64,000 nucleotides of DNA. Source: Solanum dulcamara. Its lineage: Eukaryota; Streptophyta; Magnoliopsida; Solanales; Solanaceae. Made by a program: the position numbers and the translations under genes. This document shows, in pieces, positions 11,657 to 24,985 of the stretch. The stretch is taken from the NCBI RefSeq assembly GCF_947179165.1, contig NC_077243.1, positions 9,637,001-9,701,000 on the forward strand, written 5' to 3'. Below the pieces are notes generated by a model. The model was not told the DNA's origin, ran no database searches, and worked only from the letters and a program-made list of their open reading frames with translations. Position 1 is the stretch's first letter. Each line of letters starts with the position of its first letter.

Positions 11657-12360
11657 AGAGTTTAAAAAAGTTTACATTACATAAAGAGAGTTTGAATTTC
11701 TATTTCGCTTTGCATCTACTCACTTGGAGCTGTATCGATTCGTTTTGTATTAATATATGAACTCGTTTTGTATCTATTGTATCTCTAATATTGAGTGAAT
11801 CGATGTAGAACGAATAAATACAACAAAAACAAAGAAAATTAATACAAAGCGAATTGATGCATCAAACTATTGTGTTTGATAATTAGTCAAATTATCGTTA
11901 TGATTAATAATTGCCAATTAGAGCGCAGAGCAAGAACGTAATGAAATTAATTTTGAGTTGGATAAGAGGGAATAAACCCGATTCACGTTTGCCTTGCTTA
12001 GTTGAAATCACAGCAATTCTTTTCACTTGTCCATAGTATTATTTGTAAGATTAAAAAGAAGGGCCAGAAGAAAAAAGGATTCTTAAAAGAAAAGAAGAGA
12101 AATCATGAAGATGTGAATTGGAGTTGGATACTCCTAAGTTTCAAGCTATATGATTAGTGTTGGCAGTAGTTGCTTTACTCATTTATTTTCTTTACTTAAA
12201 GTGTGTTTCAACAAGCAAGTACAACTGTACAAGTTTCAAGAGTTGGGTGTTCTTGGGCCAGTTAAATAAAATAGCAAGGGGGATGGGAGACAAAACCAGC
12301 TTCACTTTGGTCATCATTCTTTTTTTTCCCGACTAAGAGAAAAAGCTACACCTCTAGATT
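11657..12360. other. Spacer before the MOS1 3' end
   Basis: AT-rich sequence with no coding signal. The part from roughly 12300 to 12708 should be MOS1 3'UTR and downstream flank; short frames in it on both strands look like chance. Confidence 0.4.
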
Positions 12361-12708
12361 CTGATATGATAATACAAAAATATAATAGCAACTTACAATG
12401 CTCCAAATGCATAGACATTTCTCTGGTGAGAAAATGGGCAACAATTTTAATGTTCTTCAAATTAATTACACCTCTCATTACGTCTTGCACCAAACACATT
12501 ACTTTTATCAAAACCATGCGGCCACGCTCGGCCGTAGTCCACCTCACCCGTGTGGACATTGGCCAACAAGTTTTCTTTTCTACCATGACAAAAGCTATCA
12601 CCTAAAACTGCACCAACAGATATCTCGTCAAACTAAGACAAGATTATCTGGTACGGTTGCTATTCATCACAAGCTAAAAGACCTAAAACCACATTTCGGC
12701 CCTCCCCA

Positions 12709-15700
12709 TCAATCATAATTGGCATTTACTCTGGCAGATCCACCTTGCCTACCATGGAAATTTCCACCTCCGCGCTTTGAATGAACCTGACCTCTCTCTC
12801 TGTATCTTTTTTGGTCAACATTGTGAGAACCATCAGCTAGCTCCTCAAAATTACTTGGTTTGCTATTATTGTATTGCCCAACTGGCTGGTACTCATAATG
12901 TATGTTGTTTCTCTGCCTTTCTCGACCACTGGAGGTGTTGTGCTGCCGATTATCTTTCACCAAGAACGAATCTCCATGATATTCCTGGGTCCGGGAAGAA
13001 CGATTATTATGGCTTACATTCCTCCTTAAACCTGAGTTGCTCCGCTCTTGCACAGCTTCGGCACTTTCAGCAGGAGCTGATTCAGCTTTGACAACAGGAC
13101 CTTGGTTAGGGGAGTAGGGGCGTCCCCGGAATGAACCAGGCTTTCTATCTCTTCTTGGATCCAGATTTCGAACGTTTGGCACCTCTGAAACAATTTTATC
13201 TTCAGCTGAAAATGAATCTGCTTGACCTGCACCTACATCACAGATCTCCTTCTCACTTTGTAGGGGAATACTAACTTTACCGTGAAGAAAATCCCTCTTA
13301 TTGCCCCGATCACCTTCCATAGTAATATCTTGGGCTCCAGTAGACACATCTGCATGTTGATTATCAACTGCAAGCATGTGGGACTTTGGCTGCCAATGTG
13401 GTGGTGGAGTACGATTGCCCATGCTACGGTTTTCCTTTGCTGCAACTCTTCTGTCCATCTGGTTTATTTCAGTAGCTCCTGACAGAGTGTGATTTTGCTG
13501 AGGCCCCACACTGCTATTTTTGTATTCATACCCAGAATTTCCTGTGCTTCTATGGCCCTTGGAAGGGTACCGTTTTCCTTTACCTCTCGCTCCCTCATCT
13601 GGTACAACAGGAATGGTGGTGCGCTGAACTTCAAAATCACCTGGCATGTTCCAACCATCTGATACATCGAACTCACCGGAATACTTGGACTCATATCTCA
13701 TAGTATTTCTATCAGGCTTCAAAGATTGAGTCTGATCCAAAGACTTGCAATCGTTGATGCTGGTGTCCAATGCCAATTCAGTTGAACCCCTTTGCCTCCA
13801 CACTCCATGTGCTTTTCCTTGCTTATTATTATTGTGTTTTCCATCACCATCCCTGGACTCTATGGAAAAGCTCTCAGTTGCAGATCCAGTAGGTACGGAA
13901 CATCCAGAGTTTTCAGGCCTAGATTCTGCCCTGCCAGTTGTCCCATCTGGACCGGGAGAATTGCCTGAGAACAACAGTGGCTGTTGACTGCTACCATGCT
14001 GAGCAAGTTCTTTCGCCACTGGTTTGGGAACGTATCTCTCCATTTCAGCTCTCTTGCTTTTTGAATTACTCTGCACCACGTTATCACTCTTCAGAGGACC
14101 AATGGAATTAGATCCAGTTTTCTGACTTGCTTCAGCAGCAGCATCTTCAGTTTTGCTTTGAGATCGCACAGGTGCCCACACAACCGTATCACCTCCCTGA
14201 AACTTATCAGTATGAATATTAGAGTGCTGATTTCTCTGTGTCCTGCGAGGGTGCTGAGGTTTCCAGTGATTAATTACTCGACCATGACCTTCTTCTGTTG
14301 GCAAAGGGGGACTCGGGTCAGAAGGCTGAACAATATTATCACCACTTGCTGCCTGATTTGAGCTCACATCCAGAACCAACTGAGAATAATTCAACTTTTC
14401 CTGTTGAGTACGAACTTTAACAGGAATATTATCATTTTGCACTGGTGATGGAGAGGCAGGGCGAGGCAGCACAGCATCAAGCCTCTGCTTGTTCTTGTTG
14501 GTCCTATTACCTTTCCTTCTAGGCTGCACAGAAGACTCGACCACAACCTTGGCATTATTGACCATGTTTGATTCAGCATTTAGGCCAACTTCATGAGCCT
14601 CAGTAGATGGAACATTATTATTAATAGTATCACTAGGGCCCTCAGATACCTCAGTAATGCTAACAGGGACTGATTTTTCATTCATATTCTTAGGTGTCAT
14701 ATTTGGCCTTTGCTTGAAGCTAGTACGCTTCTGCTTGATGACACCCCCATCACTTGACTGACAAGTCTCTTTTCCATGAGAGGCAGAAGCCCTATCAGAA
14801 TCTTGCTTGGATAGAAAAGCATGGGGTTGTGGGATGGCTATTTCTGACTGGACCATAATAGAAGTGCCAAATTCTAACACAACAGGTGGATTAATATGCT
14901 CACTGTCTTTGTTGAGAATGAGCCCACTGGCATCAATTACGTCACTGTGTGCTGCTAAAGTTGCATTGCGTGCTTGAGGTTTGACAGTAGAACCCACTGC
15001 TTCAGGAGGTGAGGAGTCTTGTAGCTCTTGCTTGATAACATCAGCAGGCGAATCCTTTTCAGCCTTCTGACACAAAGCATCACCTGCCTGCATACGGCGA
15101 TTCAATTCCTCTAATTTAGCAAGAGCTTTGGCTTTCTGTTGTTTAATTCGTTCTTCCTCTTCTTTCTGCAGCTGTAAGGCACGTTGCCTGGCTAACTCTT
15201 TCATCTTCGTACGCTAATTGAAAACAAGAAGCATATATATACATTAGATAAAAGGGAATAAACAACTAAAGTTAAGCGTAAAAGTAAACAAACTACCTGA
15301 GCCTGGGTATCTGCTGAATCATGTAATTCTGACAAGGATTCTTTTTCAACACTCACGCTTATATCGGCTAAAGCTTGCTCAACAGCCTCAACTTTAGGAC
15401 CCAACTCACACGCATGAACATTAGAAGCAGGTTCCAAGAATGTTCCAGAAGCCACAGCAGATGAGTCAGCTGCGACGGGCCTTTTTCTCCAACCATCATC
15501 ATGACTATCAAATTTGGGTTTACCAAGATGATCATTTCTGGCTTGTGCACCGTGATATGGCCTCCTGCAAGAAATATTATTTTAGTAAAGGGAAAAGCAG
15601 ATCTATGAAGTACCACACAATATAAACAGCCACCTTGGCATAGCAGCTATTGAATGGCCACCCTTGTTCCCTGTGGTTCCAGAAGTATGAGTTCTTTCCG

Positions 15701-18700
15701 ATGACATAAGACCACCTTTAGCTTCATTTACTGAATTGGTAACCTTGGAATTCAGTTCTGACTTATTCATATCCTCTCCTGATGAAACATAAGGCGCTTC
15801 ATAACGTCCATCAGATGCTCGGACTTTTGCATTTAGGCCTTCAATCTTCTGCATCAAGGATGAATCTTTGGCAGTCACTGCAGGAGCTGAAACCTTTTCA
15901 GGAGCCAAGGAAGATGGAGGCACTCCACCAGAGGATTCCACATACCCTGATTTCTTTGTCCAACTGCCATCAGCTACCTTCATAGTATTTATACCTTCAA
16001 GTGAATTCACATTTGTGGTATCTGAAGAATCACCTCCTCGATCACCATAGCTGCGCGGATAACAGTTCCCACTCCCTGTAGTTCTCCTTGAATACAATTC
16101 CTTCTCACCGCCGTGCTCACCTCCCCGCTCATGTTTCTGCAATGATCTCTGAGAGCTTCTACCATGATATGGGCCATTGGTGGGTGCAGCATGTTCCCAA
16201 GTCTCTCCTTCCTCTCTTGCATCATGCTTTAAAAGAACCTTATATGGTCCTTTAGCATCATCAGGATGACCAGACTCCAGTGCCTCTGGCATTGCCTTGG
16301 TATTAGCACCGTGGCTTCCAATCCTGGCATGAGAATTGCTTGGATCAGGAGTCTTTGGGCCTGAATATCTATTATAGACTGGAGGACCAGGAGGCATGCC
16401 CATAAGAGGAATTTCCCGTTCACTGGAATTGCAATAACCCATTGGCGGTCCATAATAGCCCTCAAAGGCCACTGGCCCAGAGTAAAAACCAGGTCTAAAT
16501 GGCATATTTGGACGAATATAAGCATCAGCAATCTGTGGTCTATACATGTCTCCACCTCTGGGATGATGCCCTCTGGATCCAGGCCCCGGAGGAGGAACTG
16601 GCTGTGAATTTCCAATAGAAGGAGGCGGCATCTGGGGTGGAAAGTAGGGGAATGGTTCAATTGGAAAACCACCGGGAGGAACTGGAGCTCCATAAGGTGG
16701 CCCCCCAGGTGGTCCTCTATACCAAAGAGCAGCTGGAGTATTCATAGGAGGACCACGCCATGCATCAAAATGCTGTGGTGGAACATTAAGACCGTGATAC
16801 TGATGGGGATCCCCTTGCCATTTCTCCATACCATGATGAGAAGGATCCTCAGCACTTTGACCATCTCTTTTCCATGCATCAAATGATCCACCCTTCACAT
16901 CTGCACTCGTAGAATTACCCTACCATCATCAGAAAGCATATTCCACAAATATTCTGTTGCAACTGAAAAGAGTGCCAAATAAGAATCACTTGACAAAGTT
17001 TCAAACAAAATACACAAACCTGAGTGAGAGGCAGTTGTCTTCTCTAGGGGCTGTGCTACTTTGCCAGAAGCTGAGCTAGGACGGCTACAAGAACCATGAT
17101 CTATCAAAAGAACATGACCAAGCAATCAGTTAAAAATGCAATCCCAACAGAATAATCAGGCAAGGTTTCATTCCAACAACATGATAAACACTGTTCAAAT
17201 ATATTTTTTTTCCTTTTTTCTTCTTTCCTAATTTTTGGGTTTAGGGGGAGATGGGATTCTTGGGATTGAGATGTAGGTGTTGATGAAGGGGTAAGGGAAT
17301 TGAACAAAGGAAAGAATTATAATGTTTTACTACATTTTATGGCATCCCTAGAAAGGGAAGTTTTGAAGATTTAAACCAAACATGTCTCGCTCTTGATAAT
17401 TGCCAGCAAAATCATGAGTTCTAGACTCCAAGTACACAAACTGCCGAAAAAAACAGTAAAGATGAAATGACAAAATCTATTGTGAAGTACAATTCATTTT
17501 AAAGAACAAAAAAATGATTCCAAACACCATTGTATAAAAATGATATATAGACTGAGCAGATAGTACATACACCCCTAAGATAACAAAAGAGTGATGCAGT
17601 AGACCACCAAAAGACATTATGCCGTGTATCATAATTCATAAAGGCACCAGCAGTCACCTTGTGATTCGGTAGTCTTCCCAGAAGCATCTCTATCCGAACC
17701 AAGAGTTGGAAAATCCCCAGAAGCCAGAGAAAAGCCTTCATTCTTAGATGACAGTACTCCCTGTATGTACAATTAAGCTCACCAATCAGCACAGTGTCAC
17801 AATTTTTATTTGGGAAAGAAGAGAGAGAACAAGCAGAATTACAGAATACACAGGAATAAAATAGAAGAAAAATGAGAAGAGAACATCGATAAATCTGTAC
17901 ACAATTACAGAACGATCTTCTTAAAACAACTACTCTTACACAAGCATGGTGATTTTCTTGTAGACCTTCCCATTTGTTTACTTCAACTGATTAACTCCTT
18001 AACTATTAGATTGCAGAAATAAATTTTAAAAAATCAAGTGTGAGAAAAGGAAAACTCACTCCTCTTACTATCACTCTGTCCCTTAAAAACAAAATAAAAT
18101 ACAGAGGAAGAACAATAGAAACAATAGATATTGGGCAAAATATGTGGGGTTTACTCGGTTAGGTTATAAGCTGCTTAAAGACCAATTCTTGGTTTTTTAT
18201 AATCTATCAACACAGTTACAGTGGGACACTCACGGAATTTTGTACATTGCAAGGTGGAATTTGAATTTTAGGAGGACTATAAATTACTGGGAAATGGAGA
18301 GGTCATGTGTGTTGCTTCAAATGCTAAGCAACACTGCTTTGGACCACAACAAAACAGACACTATCAGTTGGAAGGGATCATTTCAAGGGTATTTGTCATT
18401 TAAAAGTTGTTGCAGTATTCTGGATTTTTAGCAACAACTGTGAGTTATGGCCTTGGAAAAAAAAATGGTACAACATGACACCTTTAAAGCCGGGGGGGAG
18501 GGGGGGGTCATAGGAAGAAGGTTCGACATTGGCCGATTAGTGAGATGCAATTCGCAAACCCATGCTTCCCTCCCAAGATCATATATAGTAGTGTTCAAAA
18601 AAATACTTAAATATAGATGCATGAACCCACGCTCAAAGTATTATATAATGCGATGATGATTGGGTGAACCTCTCTTAAGTAAGGTTAGAAATTTAAATCT

Positions 18701-19102
18701 TATATCTATCTTCTTCTTTTTTTCTAAAATTAGGTAGCACCTCTCTAAGTGGTTATCGGTAACAATTTGGGTATTTTAATTGATATCTTTTTCCCTTTTT
18801 TTTGTTTTAATCTTTCAAAAGTTTCAAGTCTTTCACATTGGAAATTCCTAAACTTTTTTAGCACTGTATAGTTTTATATAATTGCACCAAATGTGTATAT
18901 TAATACTACTACTAAAACTACTAGTAGTATTGGATGATATAGTATACAGTCAATGGGTTCAACTAATCTAATGCCTTCGACACGGAATATAGCTATATAT
19001 ATATATATATACTACTACTACTACTACTAAAAGTACTAGTAGTAGTATTGGATGATATAGTATACAGTCAATTGGTTCAACCAATCTAATGCCTTCGACA
19101 CG

Positions 19103-19162
<60 letters not shown>

Positions 19163-21886
19163 TATTTGAATAGATAAGAATTAATTTTGGACCTATAATT
19201 TAAAAGGTTTAACAGGTTCAATATAAGAACGTAAAGGTCAAACCGGTCAAATTTCTATTTTAGATCCACCTTTCCATAATAGAGCACCCATCCTCTCATA
19301 ATCTTGGATACGCCTCTCCTTTAAAGATCTCTTGCTTCTCCTAGATAACGGCTAAGGAGGCATGCATCACACAAAACTATCTCAAAAAGAAGGGTATTCA
19401 TTTGTGCAACAGATGTCCATTATGTGAAGAACAATCTGAAGAAGACACCCACCTTCTTTTGCATTGCAAGGTTACAAGTCAGGTACGGAATTTCTTTTGG
19501 TCAATATTTGGTAGGTCTTGGACTAGGCCAAACTCCATAACAGAAATGAAGTGTTGGAACAGGGAGGGTCTGTGCAGGAAAACTCAAAAGACCTGGAACA
19601 CTGTTCCTCAGGTTATCTGGTGGTCAGTTTGGCTAGAAAGAAATACCAGAATTTTTTAAGGCAGTAGAAGAAACATACAGAGCCTTAAACTTAGATGTCT
19701 TCTGTTGATTGTTTTTCAGTGCAAACTAGCTTTTGATCCAGATGTAGATGATATTTAGACACAATAGCTAATTTGCAACAACTTGTAATTTTGTTGCACT
19801 GGCTTAGTGCATTTCATATAATATATTTACCCCCCCCCCCCAAAAAAAAAGGCATTTCACAAAAGAATATATAAGAGATATTCATCACAAAGGGAACATC
19901 ATATAGCAATATACTAAGTACCAAACGCTCTGCGGTAGTTGTTGCTCCCCATGCTGCTGGATGTTCAGAAACAGGCTCAGCAAAGCGTGAAAGCTGCGAG
20001 CTGCCGGGCCTTGTCTCTGCACTGTGTGGGCGAGCCAATGTCGATGGTACTTTGTTTGATGATAATGGCCCAGAAGCTGACGAAGGTCTAGAACTGGTAC
20101 CCCATGCACTAATTGTAGGTTCATGTGTTCTATCACTACCAGCAGTTGAAGGTCGAGTGCCACTCCCACCAGATGAAGGGCGGGATCTAAGATGACTTAG
20201 TGAGCTCGCTCCACCATCAGCATTTGGAGAGTGTGTTGAGGAACCCCACGGATTTGAGGTAGAGGAAGAAGTACGGCTACCCCAGCTCAATGTACCCCTA
20301 TGTCAAAAGATGAGAGAGGAGCCTAAATCAAGTCAACAAAGAAACAACACAAAAGGAAATACCAGACTGCTCTCCGCAAGGCAGGCAAACCCAAATAAGT
20401 ATTGCACAGAAGTGCCAATGCCATGGACAAGCAGACACCAATATAAGCAGGGGTTAAAAATCAAATAAGAAATTAAAAAGAATACAGGTACTCACTTGGG
20501 AACAATTTCAACATTTGGGTCCAAACCATGGTTCTCTAACCTTCAAAAAGATGTACATACAACTTTAGAAACACCTATAATTAGATCAGAAAACCAAAAG
20601 TTTAAATCAGCCAATATTTTCATACCGCTGACTGGGTAAGTTCAATGGTTTTGGGACAGCCACTTTTCCAAGGACAGTCATGCCACCTCTTCTTGCAGAA
20701 ACCCACCTATAATGATGGAATTAAAAGACAACTTAAAGAGATGACACAACCACACCAGTAAACAATGTCATCATACCAACTTCATTGTATGTAACACAAT
20801 CTAATAATAGCTAAGCAATTTGATAACACCATAAACTATAAGAAATGCCAAAAGGTTAATTTGTCGTAGAAATAAAAGCAAAAATTTAGAAACCCTCCTC
20901 TTTGACCCCCAAAAAGGGCTTTACGATATATTTTAATGCCACACCACTGAAGCATCACCTTTTGAGCAATTTATACAACAAATGTTCAATACACTGAAAA
21001 TGTCGCATTGGAGCTCATTTTTAGCCCCTACTAAAGAAATCCACAAGTATCATAGTTTTCTTAAAAACATGTAAAGTAATTGAAATTTTAGCAAACAACA
21101 CTTCGAAATTTTTGGAGAGAAGCTAGTGGAAAGGAATCTACGTAAAAGAGAAATAATGACTTTTGGAACGCAAAACTTAATAAGGAAATTCGGATCACGA
21201 AAAGAAGAATATGAGATCCTCCTCAAATTGGTTGGTCCACATTGCATTTAATTTCCAACCTAATATATTCAATACTTAATCAAAAAATCAATGCTACCGG
21301 TCAGCACCATTAAACACGTTAACAAACATAAAAACTTCCTTCAAAATTAAAGCGACTTATTTCCAATATATAAAAACCACTTTAGAAATTGAACTACTCC
21401 ATCATTCTATTTATTTGATAGTATTTGACAAGGGCGAAATTTAGGATGCCGATTTCACTTAGATTAGTGATGTGTAAGAGAATCTTAAAAGTGATTGTTG
21501 AAAAGCTATATGATCCTGCATTATATCAAACTTACGAATTTTTTAATGAATTGAAAGTTGTATAAAAATGGGATATTGTCAATCATCTTGGAACATCACA
21601 AAATGAAAGAGCATCATATAAAGCAATATTAGGCAATGTTTTTCATAGTCTAATTTCGTTCATAATCAGCATAATAAACGAAGAGGACCAGAGAGAAAAA
21701 GATGAAAACATGTACAGTTTTGGACTCAGAATGGTTTTTTAAAAAACAAATAATAGAGCAGGGCATGTACTTATCTAGGAATGGAGAATGAAACTCAAAT
21801 AAAGTAACATAAGGGGCATTTATGGAAAATAAGAAAATGCTAAGGACTCCTTACCTTCTCTCCCCTGCCAACATATTTGAAGTCAT
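12709..21886 (-). CDS. MOS1: MODIFIER OF SNC1 1-like (BAT2/PRRC2 N-domain) protein, 9 coding exons
   Basis: Coding exons: 21855-21886, 20626-20706, 20496-20540, 19922-20297, 17658-17760, 17020-17100, 15634-16919, 15297-15564, 12709-15213; about 1,590 residues. The N-terminus begins MTSNMLAGERRWVSARRGG, then Ser/Gly-rich BAT2_N sequence with SWGSRTSSSTSNPWG and, in exon 5, SGDFPTLGSD. Exon 7 is Pro/Gly/Tyr-rich. Exon 9 opens with a charged coiled coil (about residues 760-800, ARQRALQLQKEEEERIKQQK) and ends in an RG-rich tail. In Arabidopsis, MOS1 (At4g24680) is a nuclear protein that controls expression of the immune receptor gene SNC1; the same role here is inferred. Exon 6 ends in phase 1 but exon 7 opens in phase 0 (acceptor TAG|GGTAAT), so the frame is off by one. 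This is a real lesion, a sequencing error in a GGG run, or alternative splicing. Confidence 0.88.
18895..19156. repeat. Tandem duplication with TA microsatellite in MOS1 intron 4
   Basis: A segment of about 115 bp containing the palindrome-like ACTACTAGTAGTA, then GGATGATATAGTATACAGTC and ATGCCTTCGACACGGAATAT, is present twice in tandem. Each copy ends in a (TA)n tract, and the second tract is about 50 bp. The spacing suggests slippage or unequal exchange at the TA tract. Confidence 0.85.
19345..19659 (+). pseudogene. zf-RVT fragment of an L1-type LINE
   Basis: The translation from about 19345 to the stop at 19657 contains CNRCPLCEEQSEEDTHLLLHC, spaced as C-x2-C...H-x4-C, then VRNFFWSIFG and VIWWSVWLERNTRIF. 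This is the zf-RVT domain found after the reverse transcriptase of plant L1 LINEs and related decayed copies. Only about 100 residues remain. It lies antisense in MOS1 intron 4. Confidence 0.8.
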
Positions 21887-21901
21887 TATCCAAATATTGA
21901 T
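21855..21901 (-). other. MOS1 start-codon exon including 15 bp of leader
   Basis: The acceptor CCGTAG ends at 21902 and the ATG is at 21886. The donor AG|GTAAGG lies at 21855/21854. The short coding part (32 nt) joins in phase with exon 2 to give ...GERRWVSARRGG. Confidence 0.75.
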
Positions 21902-22148
21902 CTACGGTCATCCAAACAGCTTCACAAATAGCCTAATTCAGCCAAAATCTGCAAATATTTGCACCTCTTTCCATTAGCAAAAGTCATCAAATTAATAAAA
22001 CTGATACCAAATATTTTCAAGATGAAACGTTACACCAGAAACTTCACACAATTTCTACTTCATGGAAAACAGAATACATATGATTAGACTTAGCCGATGC
22101 CCAAATCAATTGGATTTGGTAAAGTCGCAACAAACAGCAGATATGGCA

Positions 22149-22428
22149 TGTTTGTCCAAGCCTTCAGAATCTGCTTATACTGAAAAGTGTTTTCCAAAAA
22201 GTACTTGGAAAGTAGCAATTTGTTTTTTGCTAATCAATTTGAAAAGCACTTTTGCCAATATTAGAGCATCAATTTGTGTTTGGCCATATCAGAAAGTGCT
22301 TTCAGAAGAAACTACTTTTTCCATCTTCTGCTAGTAGTCAACGCACTTACTTTTTTCTTAAAAACTTGGCCAAACACTTTGAACTCACTAAAATAAGCAC
22401 TTTGGGTTCCCAGAGGCTTTGGCCAATC
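22149..22428. mobile_element. MITE-like element in the MOS1 5'UTR intron
   Basis: The ends TTTGTCCAAGCCTTC and, from the right, TTGGCCAAAGCCTCTGGG are imperfect inverted repeats. The interior repeatedly contains AAGTGCTTT-like motifs in both orientations. There is no coding potential. A target duplication was not resolved. Confidence 0.5.
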
Positions 22429-22629
22429 AGGCTAATAGACAGTTTCACACCTTCACTTAACAATTTCCCTAAATGGGCATCTCAAGAGAGAAACTTTTAC
22501 TAACCATACACTAATGTCTCATGTACAATGGTGGTAACAACAAGGAACGCAAATGAAACATAACTAAATCCAGATATGACAAGTGATGCGTTTTGATTTG
22601 TGTGTACACGAGATCAAAGTAAGATATTC

Positions 22630-22875
22630 TCTTCTTTTTTTTTATGACAAGGGAAACCCGCAGCCGCTACCCTTTTGGTGCGCACAGGGCAAAAAACCCC
22701 ACTCCTATGCAATAACTCACAAACCACACAGGAGAGGTAACCCGCACTAGGCAAGTCCAGTGCGACAAGCTCGACCCAGAAGGCAAATCCCTTGCTTTCA
22801 CTGGTAAGGAGTTTCGAACTTGGGACCTCCACCATGGAAGTCCGAAGCACAAACCACAAGGCCACCCCAAAGGGT
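22630..22875 (-). mobile_element. SINE with 16-bp target duplication
   Basis: On the minus strand a tRNA-like head carries an A-box-like GTGGCCTTGTGGTTTGTGC and a B-box-like GGTCCCAAGTTCGAAACTCC. The A-rich tail lies at the low-coordinate end. The flanks TCAAAGTAAGATATTC (22614-22629) and TCAAAGTGAGATATTC (22876-22891) are a 16-bp target duplication with one mismatch. It lies in the MOS1 5'UTR intron, in the same orientation as the gene. Confidence 0.85.
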
Positions 22876-24720
22876 TCAAAGTGAGATATTCCTATATGCT
22901 ATTCATCATCTTTTCTTTCTTTTTAAGTACAATACTACAATATTGGCTGATTATTACCCCCTCCGAGGGTGTTTGGCTGCATATGCAACTTAAGGAATTA
23001 AAAAACACTTGTGACATATAAACCAATTGTAATCATTGTAAAATGCCAAAAGATTGCTGAAAGGACTGTTTTACCTGATAACCCACAGGCTCCAAAAATC
23101 ATTAACCTTAATAGTAATTGCTTTAAGTTTTGAGGTTAAGATAATTAAACGCTGCATAATCAACTATAAATTCTTTTAAATTACTCAAATGTATTTGCAT
23201 ATTCCTAGGTAACCAACTATTTTAGGTCATTAGTGAACTAGATAAGAGACAAAGTCATTCTCAAGAAAATCATTCTCAAAAAGTTAACTAGATAAGAGAA
23301 AAAGTAACCATAGTAATGATTTTAAGCATTAACAACTGTATCAACCCACTGGACACATCTTTAAATTATTTTCCTATTTTCTAGCATAACTCAATGACTA
23401 TTATTTTTAGTAAAAATAGGTAAATATATACATATATTCAGTTATAGAAACCACATAATGGTTTTGGTCCCTAACCAAGCTTCAACTCATACTTCCCTCT
23501 GTTTCCACAACTAAATCAACATCTTACAGCAAAGTATGTAACAGAAACAACGTAGGAGGATATAGGAAATCGATCTACCCACTTTTTTATCTCTGCTCAA
23601 TTTTGCTTTAGAAATTTTTCAAGATAATTCCTTTTCAGAAATCTATATATAACAGATTTTGTTCCAGGCAGTGGAACAAGATGATACAATATCATCACCG
23701 CATGCACATGAATGGGAAAGGCATGTTTTAATGCCTCTCCACCTCTGCCTACATAATACATACCTTTCTAAGCTTAAATATGCCTTGCATAAAACCTCTG
23801 GGGAAACAAGTGATGACAGGTTTATTCCTTTAATTACATATTAATTCCTAAAAGCCAGTAAGTATCAAGTAAAAGTGGCTAAACTTCTCTCAACTAGATG
23901 ATTGGCTTCACTAGTAACCAGTTTAATACAGTGTTGTTTGGTGTATGTTGCCTTCACATTTCAATTATGGCGTCAAAATCAAATAAACTCCAACCAAGTG
24001 AATTGTACAAAATCATTAACATCACATTTAGAAAATTTTGAGGTATATAATGCAGTTTTAACTTGAGATACTCTGAACATACATGTGAAGAACAGCATAC
24101 TAACAAAGAACCAGAATCTGTGAAGCACGTGACAAATTTAACTAGATTAACTGGATCTCTTTTCCCCATAACAAGCAAAACAACATAGGAAAGAAAACCT
24201 TTGCTAGTGAGAATATGGCCAAGCTACAAATAGAAATCTCCACATAAGCATGATTTTACATGTAAACCCTAGTCTTTCATCTATTATCACGTTATACAAG
24301 GAATACAGTCCTCTCATTGCATAAAGCATAATATTTTACGGTGCAATAATGTTACTACAGTGTAATTAGAAACCCCATCAAATTCCTACCAACAGAACAA
24401 CGAAAAATACTGTTCCATTACCCACAACAATGACGCCTAGAACACACACAAAAAAGATTCCAAAAGCCAAACCTTTATCACCACGAAATTCAGTGCAATT
24501 ACATAGTAGTTATGCAATGCGCATAGCTCAAGACTCAATCTTTATCCCTGAACGCAGTGCACTCAATGAAACACATAGTGTAAATAGATTATTCCTAATT
24601 CCTCTAACCCTAGAATCCATTTTTTTTCTTAATTTCAATAAAATCTCGAAATTCAATATAAACACGGGAGGATGCCGAAAAATCAGATTTTTGTAAGAAA
24701 GAACCACCGATAGAGCTTAC

Positions 24721-24985
24721 CAAAAAGAAAAAGAAGAAATATAGAATTGAATCGGATCTACGAGAAGCTCCGATCTGCACGTAAAATACAAGTGTATTTT
24801 GGAGAGATAGAGAGGCGATGCTGAGTGTGTGTGTGTGTGTGTGTGTGTGAATTTTGTTAGTAATTTTTTTTGGATTTGAAGGGGAAAGAGATCGAACAGA
24901 GAGAGAGAGGGGAAAGTGGAGAAGAAGGGAGAAGAAGGAAGAAGGGAATATTGATTTTTGATTGAAAAGAAAACCCACACAACAG
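24721..24985 (-). other. Probable MOS1 first (5'UTR) exon
   Basis: The minus-strand donor TTTTG|GTAAGC lies at 24721/24720. The upstream sequence is rich in CT and CA tracts, typical of a plant leader, and includes the CA/GT microsatellite at 24825-24849. It would be joined by a 2.8-kb intron to the acceptor at 21902. Open frames here are low complexity and probably not translated. The transcription start is estimated. Confidence 0.5.
24825..24849. repeat. (GT)n microsatellite
   Basis: About 12 GT units occur in what is probably the MOS1 5' leader (CA repeats in the transcript). Confidence 0.95.

Noticed and set aside
12366..12718. Plus- and minus-strand frames around the MOS1 stop codon
   Set aside because: They lie in the MOS1 3'UTR and downstream flank, overlap each other on both strands, and show no domain.
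18144..18431. 95-codon plus-strand frame in MOS1 intron 4
   Set aside because: No recognisable domain, and it sits in an intron among repeats; probably chance or an old repeat fragment.
22614..22879. Two overlapping open frames of 83 and 70 codons on the minus strand
   Set aside because: They coincide exactly with a SINE and its target duplication.
24610..24980. Minus-strand open frames of 122 and 87 codons rich in Ser, Phe and Thr-His repeats
   Set aside because: They run through the probable MOS1 leader and its CA microsatellite; low complexity and no homologue recognised.
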